A DNA stretch of 64,000 nucleotides from Trochalopteron elliotii (lineage: Eukaryota; Chordata; Aves; Passeriformes; Leiothrichidae). Below the pieces are notes generated by a model. That model had not been told where the DNA came from. It saw only the letters and a program-made list of their open reading frames with translations, and ran no database searches. Where the stretch lies: the NCBI GenBank assembly GCA_024734555.1, contig JANPWX010000097.1:6757832-6821831 (forward strand), given 5' to 3'. Numbering within the stretch: the first letter of the stretch is position 1; the number at the start of each line of letters is the position of its first letter. This document shows, piece after piece, positions 1 to 12,210 of the stretch. The translations under genes and the position numbers were made by a program.

Positions 1-3000
1 GGATCAGCTAGTTCCAAAAGACTCGGGGGGGAGAGTAAAGGGGGGAAGATGGATTCCCTCTCTGATTCCCTAGCAATTGTTAGGATTGTATAGCTGTGGA
101 ACACTGGGTAGCAAACCAGACATGCCCACCTAGCTAGGTAGCAAGATGCACTATGCTGGCGTGCTCCCCTATCCCCCCACTTCTGGGAGGTTGCTCTTTA
201 GGGAAAGGACTACAATACAGGGAGCAGTGGGCAGCTGCTGCAGGAGAATCCCTTGAACAGAGCAGTGTTCCTTCAGGAGGAATTTTGATCATTGACATGC
301 AAAGGCTGCAAAATGGTTCATTAGTCTGCAGCCTTGGTTTGTCCCAGGCACATTAAGATAGTGTTGGTGTGCCCATGTTTCTGCTAATCATTGAAGCTAT
401 ACTATTTCAATTTTGCAATAAGACAAGAGTCAACAGCAGACTGCCCAAATCTGAGAAAGCACAGAATGCAAACAAAATTTGGTTTTGGCCTCCCAGCACT
501 TCCTCTCATTCTCTCCCTCTCCCTCTTCCTGATGCTCAGGCAGTGCCCCTCCTCTGCAGGGAACCCCTCAGGGAGCATTCTGGGCAGGCAGAGCAGGGAG
601 GAAATGCTCCTCTCTGTGCTTCAGCCTTATCTTTTTGCTGACTGCAGTCTAATATGCTAAGTAAAAGCAAGTAAAAAAGGATATTTTTAGCTTCTTGTAC
701 ATTCTGTCATATGAGTAGTATGTGTATGTGTAGCAATGCTGAGGAACAATACTTACAAGTTTAGGCATTAATGATGTATTTGTAAACTTTAACAGCAGAG
801 TTGTATTGCATTACTTCATTCTGTCCATGTGTACTTTTGGGCAAAGAAAATCATACATATCCCTTTTCCAGGCACCCACATCTCTTCTGCTCATGCTGAG
901 CTCCAGAAGGAGGTGCCTGCTAGGAAGTACAGTTGAGTTCACATTTGATTAAAAGAACACTAGCAGCATTAATAACTGGTAGACCTGTGCTGGAACTGGC
1001 AATTAAACTCAGTCTCCTCCTGCACATTCCAGTCATTAAGGGAACTCGCCAAAGGCTGGGACTTGCATATCGCTTAGTCTCCCAAATAGGGCTGGATGAG
1101 GACCAGTCATCTTCAATAATGGGTCCTGCAAAGACCTCACGTCTTGCTTGAGGAATGGCCATCCCAGTGAACTTTCTGGGCAGCTGCAGAGGCTGCTAGC
1201 ACACCTGCCACTTGCTGCTGGTTCAGGTGTCACACGGGCATCCTTCAACAAGCCTCCTCCTAACATGTCTCACCAGTTTCCACCTGCAGTCCATCATGAC
1301 AAGGAGCACCAAGCAGCTGCCTCTTTGCTCCCTGGTCTGCTTGCATTTCCCGTATGCCTTGTGCAGCCTCAGAGGTGAATGACTCTTGAGTAGTGCAGAT
1401 CTGGGATGGGTTTCAGTGGCTGATCCAGAGGAAAGAGGATGATTATCTTGATCGTCCATTTTCCCTCTGCCAGTTACTATTATTGCTAACTGCTGTTCCA
1501 CACACATTGTAATTAAGTGGAAAAAATACAGACCAAATGAAAAAGAGTACAAGCCTCTCAAAAACATCTCTGCTTTAGCTGCAGCCTGACTCAGCCTTCA
1601 ATTAACATTCTTACTTAAAATAGTTTTGTTATACAGCTTTTGTTGAATCTTACATAATAGCAGACCAAATCACCACCCCAGAGCACCATGCTGAAGAGAG
1701 GAGCTTGGCCCTGGTTTCCGGAGCACTGTCTCATCCTGTCTTTGATCCAGATGGCCTTGGGTGTGAGCTGGGTGAGCTACCAGAGGAGAGCATGCAGCAC
1801 ACCTGCAGAACGAACTGGTGCTATCAGCAGAAGTGGTCCCATTCTTCCCCACCCCAGCTCTCGGTTCTGTTGGCGCTGCCCTCAGCATTTTGCTTGTGTG
1901 GATGCTGGAGCAAATCCAGCAGCACCAACAGCTGCAGTGCAACTAAAACTGCCCCAGTGTCACCATCCTTCTGTGCTGGGGTGCTTCTGTGGAGGGGGGA
2001 GCAGGTCAGGATGGGTGGCTGGGAAGGGACCTCAGCAGCAGCAGCATTTTGGAGCTGCTGCAGAAGCCCCTCATGCTGCACCCACAGGCATCCTCCCATC
2101 ACCCACCCAGCTATGACAACCCACCCCAAGCTGCCAGAGTGCACACTAAAGAGGAGGGAGGGACACATGGACCAGCTGGGCTTCCCAGGGCACAGGACCA
2201 CGTTGGACATGGGTCTGATTTCCTGCCAGGACCCAAGGAGCTTAAAGGCTGGGCTCCATATCCTTCTGAGCAAGACAGCTCTGCTTCCATCACCAATAAT
2301 GATAATGTGGGAAAACCCCTGCCTGAGACTTCTCTTCACTACAGAGGGGTGTCTTTATCACTCAGTAGCACTAAAAAAACTACCAGTATGATTTTTCCTT
2401 TGTTGTTCTTATCAGGCCTATGTCTAACAGGTACAAAACTAGAATAAAACACTTGCGTGCATGTGTGTGTGTAAATAAAATGTGAATTTGTATTACGATC
2501 TCAAAAATTGGTACATACAATGCAGGTATGAGGTGAGGAAGATACTCTCATGTTTACTTCAGTATGGGGGCCTACTTTCCATTTGAAGCCATTGCTGTCA
2601 AGTTTTATGACCCCACAAAGGCTCTCTGGGACTGCGAGAACCTTACCCTAGGACTGCACCATGCTCATGAACCAGGATGGTGATTCAAATGGAGAGAGAG
2701 CTGGAAAAAGAAGGAGTCAGGCACATCTAAACCTAGTATCACTCACCACTCCCAGCCTCAGTAAGCCAGTGATCACAGGGGCATCATAGTTCCCGCTGGG
2801 GGCAGCTCTGCTAAGTCGCTGAATTTTCACTAGAGCAGCATTTGGCCTGAGGTGATGATGCACTGCACCACTCAATGTGAGGTTAAGCAGCCCTGCAGCT
2901 GACAGCTCACTCCTGCCTCATCCAGAGGACCATTGCATCTGCTTGGCTTAACTCAGAGTCCCAGCCTGGTCCACCGGCAGAGCTGCAGGAGGGTTGCTCT

Positions 3001-3080
3001 TGCCAGTGTCCCCCTCTGCCAAGGAGCTGGGAAAATTCCTTGGGAGGACAGGAAAGTCACATAATGGGTTCAGCTCCTCT
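1..3080. other. unique DNA, no gene recognised
   Basis: The stretch has ordinary bird intergenic composition and few CpGs. A GC-richer part at about 1690-2390 is open on both strands at once (228 codons on plus at 1705-2391, 171 codons on minus at 1824-2339). Neither frame shows a known domain, and the plus frame is rich in Ser, Leu and Cys, as expected from random GC-rich sequence. A short TG run lies at 2461-2472. I recognise no repeat family. Confidence 0.6.
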
Positions 3081-6000
3081 TCCTCTGGAGATCCTGCAGT
3101 GGCACGCAACTTGGGAAGAAGTAGGTTAATGCAAGAAAGGCCCTTTCTTGTGAATTTTGCTTTAGACTAAGAGTTACGTGTTTTGGCAGACTTTTTGATG
3201 AATAGGTCAGCAGGGTGTGGAAATGTATTCTAAGGCTTTCTGCATCCTTGCACATGCTTCTAGTTGCCGGGGGTTTTGCCTACTGCTTCACTTGGAAAGG
3301 TTTAAAAGAAAATGCAAATCACAGGCAAAGAGTAGAGATAGATTTTTGTGCATACTTTTGGCACAGATTTTAGCCATTCCTTTGTCATTTGTGAAACAAC
3401 AGTAAGAAAACCTACCCAGCTGTATATGATATGAAAATACCAGTTTCTCTGTTTACAAATGGAAAAAAATATCCCATCACAACCTGCTACATGCACCTCC
3501 AGGTAGCATGCATAAATGTCCTTAGAACTTTCTTTGCTTCAGAATGAATACAGGACAAGTGGGAAGAATCTGAACTTTTCCACATCTTCTTTCAGAACTA
3601 GCATTGGTAATAAAAAGATACTGTTTCATACACTTCAAAAAGATGTGAATGTTTCTGCATGCTAGGCTTTCAGAATCAAACTTCTACACTTGAAATATGA
3701 GAAAAATCATATGAGCAAAAGACTAAGAAACTCTTTTCAGATGTAATCAGATACACTGTCCGACAGACTGGAATACTTAAAATCATTTTCAACCAATGGT
3801 ATGTCAAGACATGCCTGCTTCGGACACTGTTAAGACATCCAGCCCCCATATTTTACATACCCTCCTAATTACGTTCATATGTTCAGTTTCATATTTGACC
3901 TCTCACTTGCAACAGAGTGCCAAGTAAAGCACTCCACCTCCTAGGTCTCATATAGGAATTAAGATGGGGGGTGTGGAGGATTCATGATTGTTTTATTCCT
4001 CAAGCATACACCAATAAGCGGTAAGCAAAATAAAAACATTTTTTAAAAACCCACTACAAATGTGCATTTTAAATTTAAAGTACACTCTGGGCTCTTTCTC
4101 TTGGCTTTATTTTTTTGGAGCACTTTGGTGTTCACACCTCTAATGCTTCCTCCTTCATCTGGCAGCTCACCAGCTACCAGGTTTCAGCTTCTCTTTATTT
4201 GGAGGAAAAGACTATTTGCACAAAAATTTCAACATTCCAGAGTGAGAAACAGGCTCATGTCAGTTGTTAGGACTTTTGTCACTGAATCCAGTAGGTTCAG
4301 GTTTCCAGTGCACTGAGAATGGCTTTACATGAAACCCCATGGAAACACTGACCAGAAGACACCAGCTGAGAGAAATACACTGTTTTCTTCCCTCCCCTAA
4401 ATTCCCTATGAAGCCAATGCTAAAAATCACATCACTGTCAGCAAGAAGAGGATTGGAAAACCTGATAAATGTGATTGCTTGGTGTGAAATGTACATGCTT
4501 TAAAAGCACGTTATCAAAGAGAAAAAGATCTGAAGGCACAGTGATTCCTGAATGGTGGCCTTTGGACCGTTGCTGTTGTTTTGGTGAAGGAAACAGCAAA
4601 GGTGCCAGAAAGAGCAAAGTGACTGGCAGCCTGCACCAGAGTGCATTCCACTCCCAGCTTCTTCTCAGGCATGACAACGTTTTTCCCAAATTCAGTCCAC
4701 AAGGCTGGATCACAGGCCCTCAGCCTTCAGCACATCAACATTTCCAGATTCAAGACAATGCATCTACAATATTTTGGGTGAACTTTACCTCCTGTATATT
4801 TTGCTTGGGCAGTCAGGTTTAAGTACCATGCTCTCTGCTCTCCTTTAGCACTGTTTTTGGAAACTTTTTTGTGGAGAAAGCTGAGTAATCCTTACGTAAA
4901 AATATTAGTATTGCAAACCTAGAGAGCAGATGGTGTTATTAAATACCTGGGCAAAGTCTGAGGTCATAATGCTCTAACAATTAACGACTTATATTGTCTA
5001 TCACTTAATAGGTAACCTCCTGGTGTGGGATGTTTGCAAGGCTGAGCAGACTGGCAAGTGGTATCTTGTCCAAGCCCAGATAACTCTTCCAGTTAAACAA
5101 ATATTTGACAACCACTCTCTTGCCTAAATTTGTTGCTACCAACGTGTCAGATAAAAATAATATGATTCCATTTAATCTCCTAAGTGATCCCTTCTTTGAC
5201 CAACAACATTAGGTTTTAACTAGACGGTAACAATTTGAGTGCTTATTGATAGTTGCCTGGCATATAAGATAATTTATAGGAGCACAGAGACACAAATCCT
5301 TAGGGGATGTAAATCATTGTGAGTCTTCTGCAAAGTATGTCTCTGACTGGCTCCCCAAGGCACTGTGCTCATATGGTGTGCTCACCAGCCAGCTTTTGTT
5401 GTCCACAGAGGTCTTCCACCATGGCACATGTTTTTTCCTACTCATGGGTCCATTGTTCTAGGGATTCACACATTTATCTGCGTTGATAAAATTGAAATTG
5501 AACCTTGGTAATATGTGTAAAGGCTGTTCTCATTGCATGATCTAATAAAATTTTCAGGCAGAGCTGCCTCTAAGGATTAATTTCATATTGTAACAACTGC
5601 ACTTTATCACTATTTCCCTTGATATTTGCCTAGCCTTCTCTGAACTTTACCTGTCAGCTGATGGGTGACAATTTCACTTCTTTAATGGCACTCCCAGGTG
5701 TGAGAGAAACATTGTCTATCTGCTCATTTACCTATTTCTTCCTCAGTTGTTTCTTTTGAGCCAGTACCTCTTAGGAAGTTTGCCCAGGCCAGCTGCCCAG
5801 GCCACCCTGTTTAACAGCCACAGCCATTCCTGCCAATCCAGGTTATATTTTTGCTTGAGCAGAGCAGCTAGATCCTGTTGGCATGCCAAACTCTCAGGAA
5901 GGCTGCTCCCCTGAAGTGCAGCCTTCTCTTCTGACATTGCCTTCTTTTAGGAACATGGGCAAGAGTGCCTGCATCACTTTCAGAGATGTAGAGCCCTCCA

Positions 6001-7180
6001 TCATCTCTTCTGGCCCTGCAAAGAAACCATGCATTGCTCTTTGGGCCATATCCTGGCTTTCATTTAATTGCTGTATAGTGGCAAGATGGGAGGCTAAAGA
6101 AGAATCCTGTCACTGCCAATAGTTTCACACAGTACTTTTCCTCAACAGTAATTGCTCTCCTGCTAGGATCCATGAACTTGAGAACAAAGTACATTTTATT
6201 ATTTACAAGGGTTAGATGACAAATACAAACAGATGGTGTGAAGATGACTCCTAATGCATAGTGATCAAGGAATTTAATATTCATGGGTAAAGGCCTGGAA
6301 GATTAAGTAAACAAATTCAAATGTGCAGGGGAAAGTATCTCCTAACAATGCATAAAGTCAGCATGGCCTTTTTTGCCCTTTTACCGATTGGCTCAGGGCA
6401 ATTAACAAAAAAGAAAAGACTGGCCAATTTTCCAGTCTTCAAGCAACCAACTTGAGCAGCATCTTCATGAGAAAGCCCTCAGCAAGAATTTTTGCAGGGC
6501 CAAGAAAAAACCCTTCTATTTTGCTGTTGAAGAGGGCTGCAAAGCCTGAGCATGCTCCAGTCTGCTGCAGCTGCCCTTATGTAAAGCAGTTTTACCTGAA
6601 TGACAGTGCTGTTTTAGCTGGGACTGGTTGGATGACTTGGGATTACTCACTGGAGCAAGGGTTGTGCCACGGGAGTCTCACCACACCACTTCGCTGCTAA
6701 TGATACTTCTCGTGGCAGAAGCTGGGATTTTGCTGGTGCCGTTCTCACATGCAGTCATCTTGCAGAGGCAATTTCAACACTGATGAATATTACGAGTCAG
6801 GTCCTCAGTATGAATCATCCTGTCCTTCCAGATGACTTTTTCTTTCTGTTGTTTGCATCAGAGGCAGGGAATTCTGATGCTTTTCTGTGCCTGTGACTAA
6901 AGGAGTGTTTCATATGGGAAGCGATTTCCAAACTCTCTTAAGTCATCCCTCTGTAAATTTCCTTTTGTTGTTGTTTTTTTGTTCTTTTGAGCATAGGCAG
7001 ATAGTGAGATGTTTCTAAGGTACTACTGACTGAGTGCTGAATGCACATCAAGAAAGGAGAAGCTGGGGGAAGGGTTTATTGATCCATGTTTGGGGTGGAT
7101 TGTGCCCAAAAGTTTGCTCTGAAACTTCGATTTTCCTTGTCCAGATCAGGTTGTTGAACAAACAGATTCTGTGGGATTTG
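3081..7180. other. AT-richer unique DNA, no gene recognised
   Basis: Open frames are short and scattered over both strands. A T-rich low-complexity patch with GTT repeats lies at about 6963-6985. I see no CR1, SINE or LTR signature, no CpG cluster and no exon with matching splice signals. Confidence 0.6.
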
Positions 7181-9398
7181 GTCATGCTGTTGGCTTAGAT
7201 GATCACTAAGCCCCAGAAAAGTGTGCCCATGGAGTCAGGAGCAAGACAGCAGCTCCGAGGTATCTGTCCCCCTGCCTTCTCTTGAAAAAGCTCCTGCAGG
7301 GCCCTGCAAAAAGCCCGTGCAATCGTCAGGATTCCACAGCCTGCAGAGAGATGGGGGAAACTAAGGGATGGGGTAGGTCTGGGGAATGGTTGAACTCCAA
7401 GCTGCAGCATGCAAAAGGTGGTGGAAAGCTGCCCATGAATGTGGAGGTGAGCTCTGCCCCTGGCACTCCACCACTCTAGCTCCAGGAGGAGAAATGATAC
7501 CCCAGACTCAAGAAAAGGAATGGCTGTTTCTCTGCTCTATTTTCATCCTCCTTAGTAGCAGTAGCCACCACAGCTATTCTTATGGCAGCCTATCAAATTT
7601 TTGAATACATCAGGCACCTCTTTCTTGTGATCTTGCTGCTCTGCCATGCTTTCTCTGCAGCACCTGGCAGCATCCCGGATATGGTATCTGGTACCTGAAT
7701 CCTTTTAAAGGCTGTCATGTGAGGAAAGGCGTGTTTATTGCCATGAATCCAAGGCTCAGATTTCCAGAGGGGCTGAACTGCTGCTTGAGTAAGTCATGCT
7801 GCTCACAGCAGCAGTGGCACAGCATCTCCGTGTCTGGTATCCTCTCAGAAACTTGCCTGGCTCTGTGGATGCATTTGGTTGATATGGCTCTGCAAGCTGG
7901 GATCCAGCCCAAAACACACCGCAGAGAAACCTGCCCTGTGAATAAGAGCCTTTGTTGAGATGGATCCCATCTGTAAATTATTTCATCAGCTCTGTGAAAT
8001 GTACAGGACATTCATATGGTGAAATAGGCAGAGTCCCTGTTCCAAGAGAGAAAAACCCTTCTGTCTGCTTTTCCACAGGAGACTGTTGCCATATGAGGAG
8101 GTGAAGCCTTCTGTGATGCTGTTGTGCCCTTAACCACAGGATGGGACAAGCACTGTGACCATGCTAACATTGTCAGGAAAAAAAATGTGCACGGGGAGGC
8201 ATCAAAACCACACCCAAAAAATTGGCATTGCCCTGTCCTTTGCCTTCTTTTCCTTAAATGTGGAGCTGCTTAAAGCAGCATAAATACAATTCAGGCCAGC
8301 TAACAAGCAGTCCACAGTGCTGAAACACTCCTGCTGTCCAAGCCAGCTCCCTGCCAGCGATTTCATTTACCATATGTTTGGTGTGGATTTTGGCAGAGTC
8401 AGCCTGAGGATTTTTTTGGGCAGGCCTGCAAAACAGTTTTTCCCTGCCTCCACCCAAACGTGAGCAGGACCTGTCTGCCACTGTCATACTGCTGTGCAGG
8501 GTCAGCCTGGCTGTTTTGGACAAAATTAGTCAGAGAGGCCTCTGGAAAGAAGCCCAAAGAGGGCTGATTCATTTTCCGTAAGAGTATTTGTATTAAGGAC
8601 ACAAGTGGGAAGATGACTTCTTCAGCATCACGCCCAGCCACTGTTGTAGCTGCTTTTCCCATGGTGCAGTAATATCTCCAGGGATCACTGCTATGATCAT
8701 CGCTGTGTGCTTTCTTGCTGGAGAGGCAGCTTGAGGAGGCTGCAAACAGCAGCAAAGGCAGATCCCAACAGGAATGGGGAGCTCCTGCAGGACCAGCAGT
8801 ACCCAGCAGCAGTCCACCAATAAAGCGTTTCTGCAGACGTCTCATTTTTCTGGTTTGGTTTCTGTTTCTTTGCTGTGAGCATCTGTTGGGTTTGCAGAGA
8901 AAGCTGCTGAGGTGTGAGCCAGGGCAGCCCCCGGTGCTGGGCTGTCCCTGCAGCCTGAAAGCCCAGGTCATGGCAGGGGTGGCTCCTGCTCTCCCCATGG
9001 GTGGCAGCTCAGGCACCCAGTGCAATGCTGCCAGGTAAGAAGGCTGACAGCTTTCCCAGGGAGGGAAATGGGAGGATTGGGTACATGCTGGGAAGGTGTG
9101 GCTCATGTGGGTGCCAGTAAGGAGCAAACCTGGCAGGATTAGGACAGTTTTCTCCAGGCATTGGATCTAGTGTCAGGAATGGCTTGCTGAAGCCTGTCTG
9201 CACATCACACTTCTGCTGCCTGCGGCAGGGCTGCCCAGCTGGGGCACAACCAAAGCAAACTGTGGCATGGGGAAGGCTGCTCTGGAAAGCCAGCACTGGT
9301 GCTAATGCACCTGAACAGAACAGCTACAGCAGTGCAGTCCTGCCAGGTGGGATGGAGGTGCTAGGCAATGCTGGAGGACCACACTGGGGTACAGTGTC
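7181..9398. other. unique DNA with a long chance reading frame
   Basis: This block contains the longest open frame of the window: 242 codons on the minus strand at 8399-9127. A 107-codon frame on the opposite strand overlaps it (8715-9038). I see no domain, signal peptide or compositional bias that would support translation, so I treat both as noncoding. Codon-substitution analysis against another bird would settle the point. Confidence 0.55.
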
Positions 9399-9432
9399 CC
9401 TGGATAGTGCATCCCAGGATGCACTATCCAGG
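9399..9432. repeat. perfect inverted repeat, 16-base arms, 2-base centre
   Basis: The left arm 9399-9414 (CCTGGATAGTGCATCC) and the right arm 9417-9432 (GGATGCACTATCCAGG) are exact reverse complements around the bases CA. Pairing continues imperfectly outward to about 9394-9437. Such a structure can extrude as a cruciform or, if transcribed, fold into a stem with almost no loop. No repeat family with these ends is recognised on either side, and no promoter or gene adjoins it. Confidence 0.9.
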
Positions 9433-9439
9433 CATACAG

Positions 9440-10206
9440 TCTGGCTGGTGTCATCCAGCTAGGGCTCAGGACAAGTCTAGCTCACCCAGAGAAAAAGGAA
9501 AGGTAATTTAAATACACTTCCCTGTCTTTTTTTAAGCAGATCCCAGAAGGTGGGAAGGTCTAGCTGCCTCTTTCTTTCCTGCCCCATGCTCAGAGCACAT
9601 ATTCCCAGGGGAATAGCAGTATTTCACAGAGACAAGTCATGTTCACCCAGCAGAGGAGCTTTGCAAAAAAGTCACAGGTTTTCTGTTCAACAGACACTGT
9701 TCTTTAACTTGCTGACCTCAGGGAACATCTTTGCCAGGTAAGCCCTCCAAGCAAAGATGAAAAAAACACAATAGCCTGCAGGCCTACGATTCCTCCCTCC
9801 CTTCCTGCTGAATTAATTGGCCAGGCACTCCGTCCCCTCTGGAGGAAGGCATTGGGATTTGGTCTTACCTCTACATTTCTGTTCTGTGAAGCAGCGTGTC
9901 TGATCATCCCGATTCACCCTGGAACTGAGATGTGGAATTTGGCTTGATACCCATTGGAAGGAAATTTAAATATTCATGCCTATAGCAATTTCTTTTGCAG
10001 ACTACTCCAGCAAGCAAATGTGTCCCAGCTGAGATACCTGCTGTGCACAGCATGGGCAGGAGCATCTCTTTCCGTGCCTGCCTCATCTTGTCCAGCTGCA
10101 GCCCATCCTGGGGCTGCACCTGAAGGCACCAGACCTACATGCCATAGGACTGGTGTATGTGCCAAGGAAGCTTCTGAGTGCCCACAGAAGGGCTGGGGGC
10201 CCTCCC
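9440..10206. other. unique DNA upstream of a CpG-rich patch
   Basis: No gene recognised. A good splice-acceptor-like stretch (TTTCTTTTGCAG) ends at about 10000 and leads into a 135-codon open frame (9954-10361). That frame has no recognisable domain and no clear donor, so I do not call an exon. Confidence 0.5.
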
Positions 10207-10500
10207 CGCGTGGGGACCTGCGGGGGCGATTCTGGCTGAGTCAGAACCAGCCCCTTCTCGCCCTCCTCGCCCGAGGACACAAGCTGGCCTTTAATCAGCG
10301 TAAGCTGTGCGCTGGGAACTGTCAGCATGGCTTTTGTTCCACTAATGGGGCTTTGCTGTAGCAAGGCTGGTGTGTTAACCCCAGGCGGTGACTCAGCACT
10401 CACACCCCATCGCACAGCCCTACCTCGAGTGTGGGAGAGCTGCGGACAGGAGAGGGAGCGGCGTGGGATGGCCGGCGCTGCCACGTGGGGGGATGCTGAG
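10207..10500. promoter_or_regulatory. CpG-rich patch with NF-E2/MAF-like sites and an E-box
   Basis: By eye there are about 18 CpGs in under 300 GC-rich bases, in a window where CpG is otherwise scarce. Sites seen are TGAGTCA at 10237-10243 (AP-1 type), TGACTCAGCA at 10389-10398 (fits the TGACnnnGC core of NF-E2, MAF and NRF2 elements) and the palindromic E-box CCACGTGG at 10481-10488. CpG retention in vertebrate DNA usually marks an unmethylated promoter or enhancer. I see no TATA box at a useful distance and no first exon, so a distal element is as likely as a promoter. The call is inference from composition and short motifs. Confidence 0.45.
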
Positions 10501-10739
10501 CTTCTCTCTTCCCTGTTCTCATTTAGGAAGAAACTGTTGCAAATTTCGCAGACCTTTCTAGCTAAGGCAAACAAAAGGGAAATTAATTCTGTGGGGGGGA
10601 ACTGACATCAGTAAATAGTGAGGGCATTGCTAAATGCGAGTGGCTGGTTGTTTTCCTGCAGAAGCAGAGGTGGGCAAGGGCAAGCTTAGAAAAGAAGGGA
10701 AAAGCGGCAGGGCAAAGGCAGGGATCTCTGCAGAGAGAA

Positions 10740-10830
10740 CTCGGCAGATAAAAGGCAAAAGAACAAAGGGAGAGACGCTGGGGAAATATGACTGAGCAGA
10801 TGCATTGCTTATCTGCTCCCGCATCAAATA
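10740..10830. promoter_or_regulatory. GATA sites flanking an NF-E2/MAF-like site
   Basis: AGATAA lies at 10746-10751 and TTATCT (GATA on the minus strand) at 10809-10814. Between them is TGACTGAGCA at 10789-10798, again fitting TGACnnnGC. GATA plus NF-E2 spacing of this kind is the known core of erythroid and megakaryocytic hypersensitive sites. With the CpG-rich patch just upstream there are three NF-E2-like sites and two GATA sites in about 580 bases. Function is inferred, and short motifs also occur by chance. Confidence 0.3.
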
Positions 10831-11460
10831 CAATTCCTGTGTGTAAACCAAAAGCAATGACTAACCCAAAGCCAAGGACTGGCCTGTGGGAAGGGGTTGT
10901 GCTTCTGTAATCAAAGGGCCGAAGTTAAACCATTTTAGTTGAAGCATTGCACACGTGAGCTGCTGATAGAAGGAAAAAAGTCTGGCTTTATGGCTTCCAA
11001 CGAAATATCACAAACACGATGGCTTCCTGGTGCAAAGTGCTGGTCCTGTACAAATGCATGCTTCCATTTGTTCAAAAATTGTTGACAAGTGTGCTGGCTG
11101 CCTTTATGCTGGATAAGGCACAGTTTGTCTTCCAACAGGTGGTTTAATGCCAGGAAAAAAAAAATGAGAGCCATAATAAGCACATGGTACAGAATTTTGG
11201 CTCTTCCAGCAGAAATGTGCCTGGGAGTTCACAAATAATCCTGATCAATCTTATCCTTGGTACTGCCACTTGTCTTAATTTTCACTTAAATCGAAGCAAT
11301 TTTAGTTTAATTGGCTATTTCAGTTAAATATACTTCAGTACAAACGCTTATAGCTCTTAGGTCCCAATATAAGTAATTTTCCAAGGCAATGCAAATGGCA
11401 AGAGAAATGGTGCTTGTGATTCTTAGAGCATGAACACATGCACCTGACAAACACCTGTCC
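10831..11460. other. AT-rich unique DNA
   Basis: No gene recognised. The part 11270-11345 is rich in TTAATT and TTTAATTG-type homeodomain cores. A short A run lies at 11155-11164. Confidence 0.5.
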
Positions 11461-12210
11461 CTGTTTTAGGCGCTAGAGGATCCCCGTAGTGTGTGGGGTG
11501 AGCAGAGAGACCTTTCCATGAGGTGCTGGGACCAGGCAAGGGGTTTGGGCAGGGGCAGATGAGAGACCCATGGCAGGGGGCTGGCAGGTGGGAGCAGCAG
11601 ACATCTTCCAGCCCCTGAGTGGGATGGAAACCTTCCTCCCAGGTTTATTGCTGCAAGGTGTGTGCTCGCCTGCTCACTCACCCTAACCTGCCCTCACCTG
11701 GGGTTTGAACTAGCACGTCTGGCCGAATTTTTGAGATGACTGTGTGAGTGTTTGTTTCTGCCACCTCCGGGAGAGGAGCAGCACAGACAGATGTAGGCGG
11801 CAACATCTTCAAATTACAGCTTAATCCACAGCAGCTCATGAGTCAGGGCTGTGACTCACAGGCAGAGACAACTTGGCATGAGGGACACGCAGCTCCTGCC
11901 CCGGCTGCCTGCCCTGAGTGCCTGCACTGCCTGGATACAAGCTGCACACATCCAGCCCTGCCAGGCGAACCAGCAGGCAGCTGTGCTGCTGAAGGAGCCA
12001 GCTGCTGCAGTCCCAGCACCGCAGCCTCAGCCAGGGGTTCCAACAACAGTGCAGGCCGTGGGGACATGTGTCACTTCTATGGCCAAGCTTGTATCAGTTA
12101 CTGACAGCATGGCCTGGAGACCCATGTATCCTCTAAATCCTCTAAACTGTGATTCCAGAGCTAAAGGAGGGTGGAGACATGTTTTTATACCACTGTGTTG
12201 GTTCAAATAA
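11461..12210. other. GC-richer unique DNA with a paired AP-1 element
   Basis: The stretch is open on both strands (118 and 119 codons plus, 74 minus) without domain content. It contains the AP-1 pair listed separately at 11839-11858. Confidence 0.5.
11839..11858. promoter_or_regulatory. inverted pair of consensus AP-1 sites
   Basis: TGAGTCA at 11839-11845 and TGACTCA at 11852-11858 are both perfect TPA-response-element cores, on opposite strands and 6 bases apart. They would lie close to one helical turn apart and could bind two bZIP dimers side by side. The sequence is seen directly; occupancy is inference. Confidence 0.4.

Noticed and set aside
1705..2391. 228-codon plus frame with a 171-codon minus frame over it
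   Set aside because: Both strands are open because stop-poor GC-rich sequence happens to lie here. The protein is Ser-, Leu- and Cys-rich with no motif.
8399..9127. 242-codon open frame on the minus strand, the longest in the window
   Set aside because: No recognisable domain, no start context or splice support, an opposing frame over the same bases, and an amino-acid mix expected from GC-moderate noncoding DNA.
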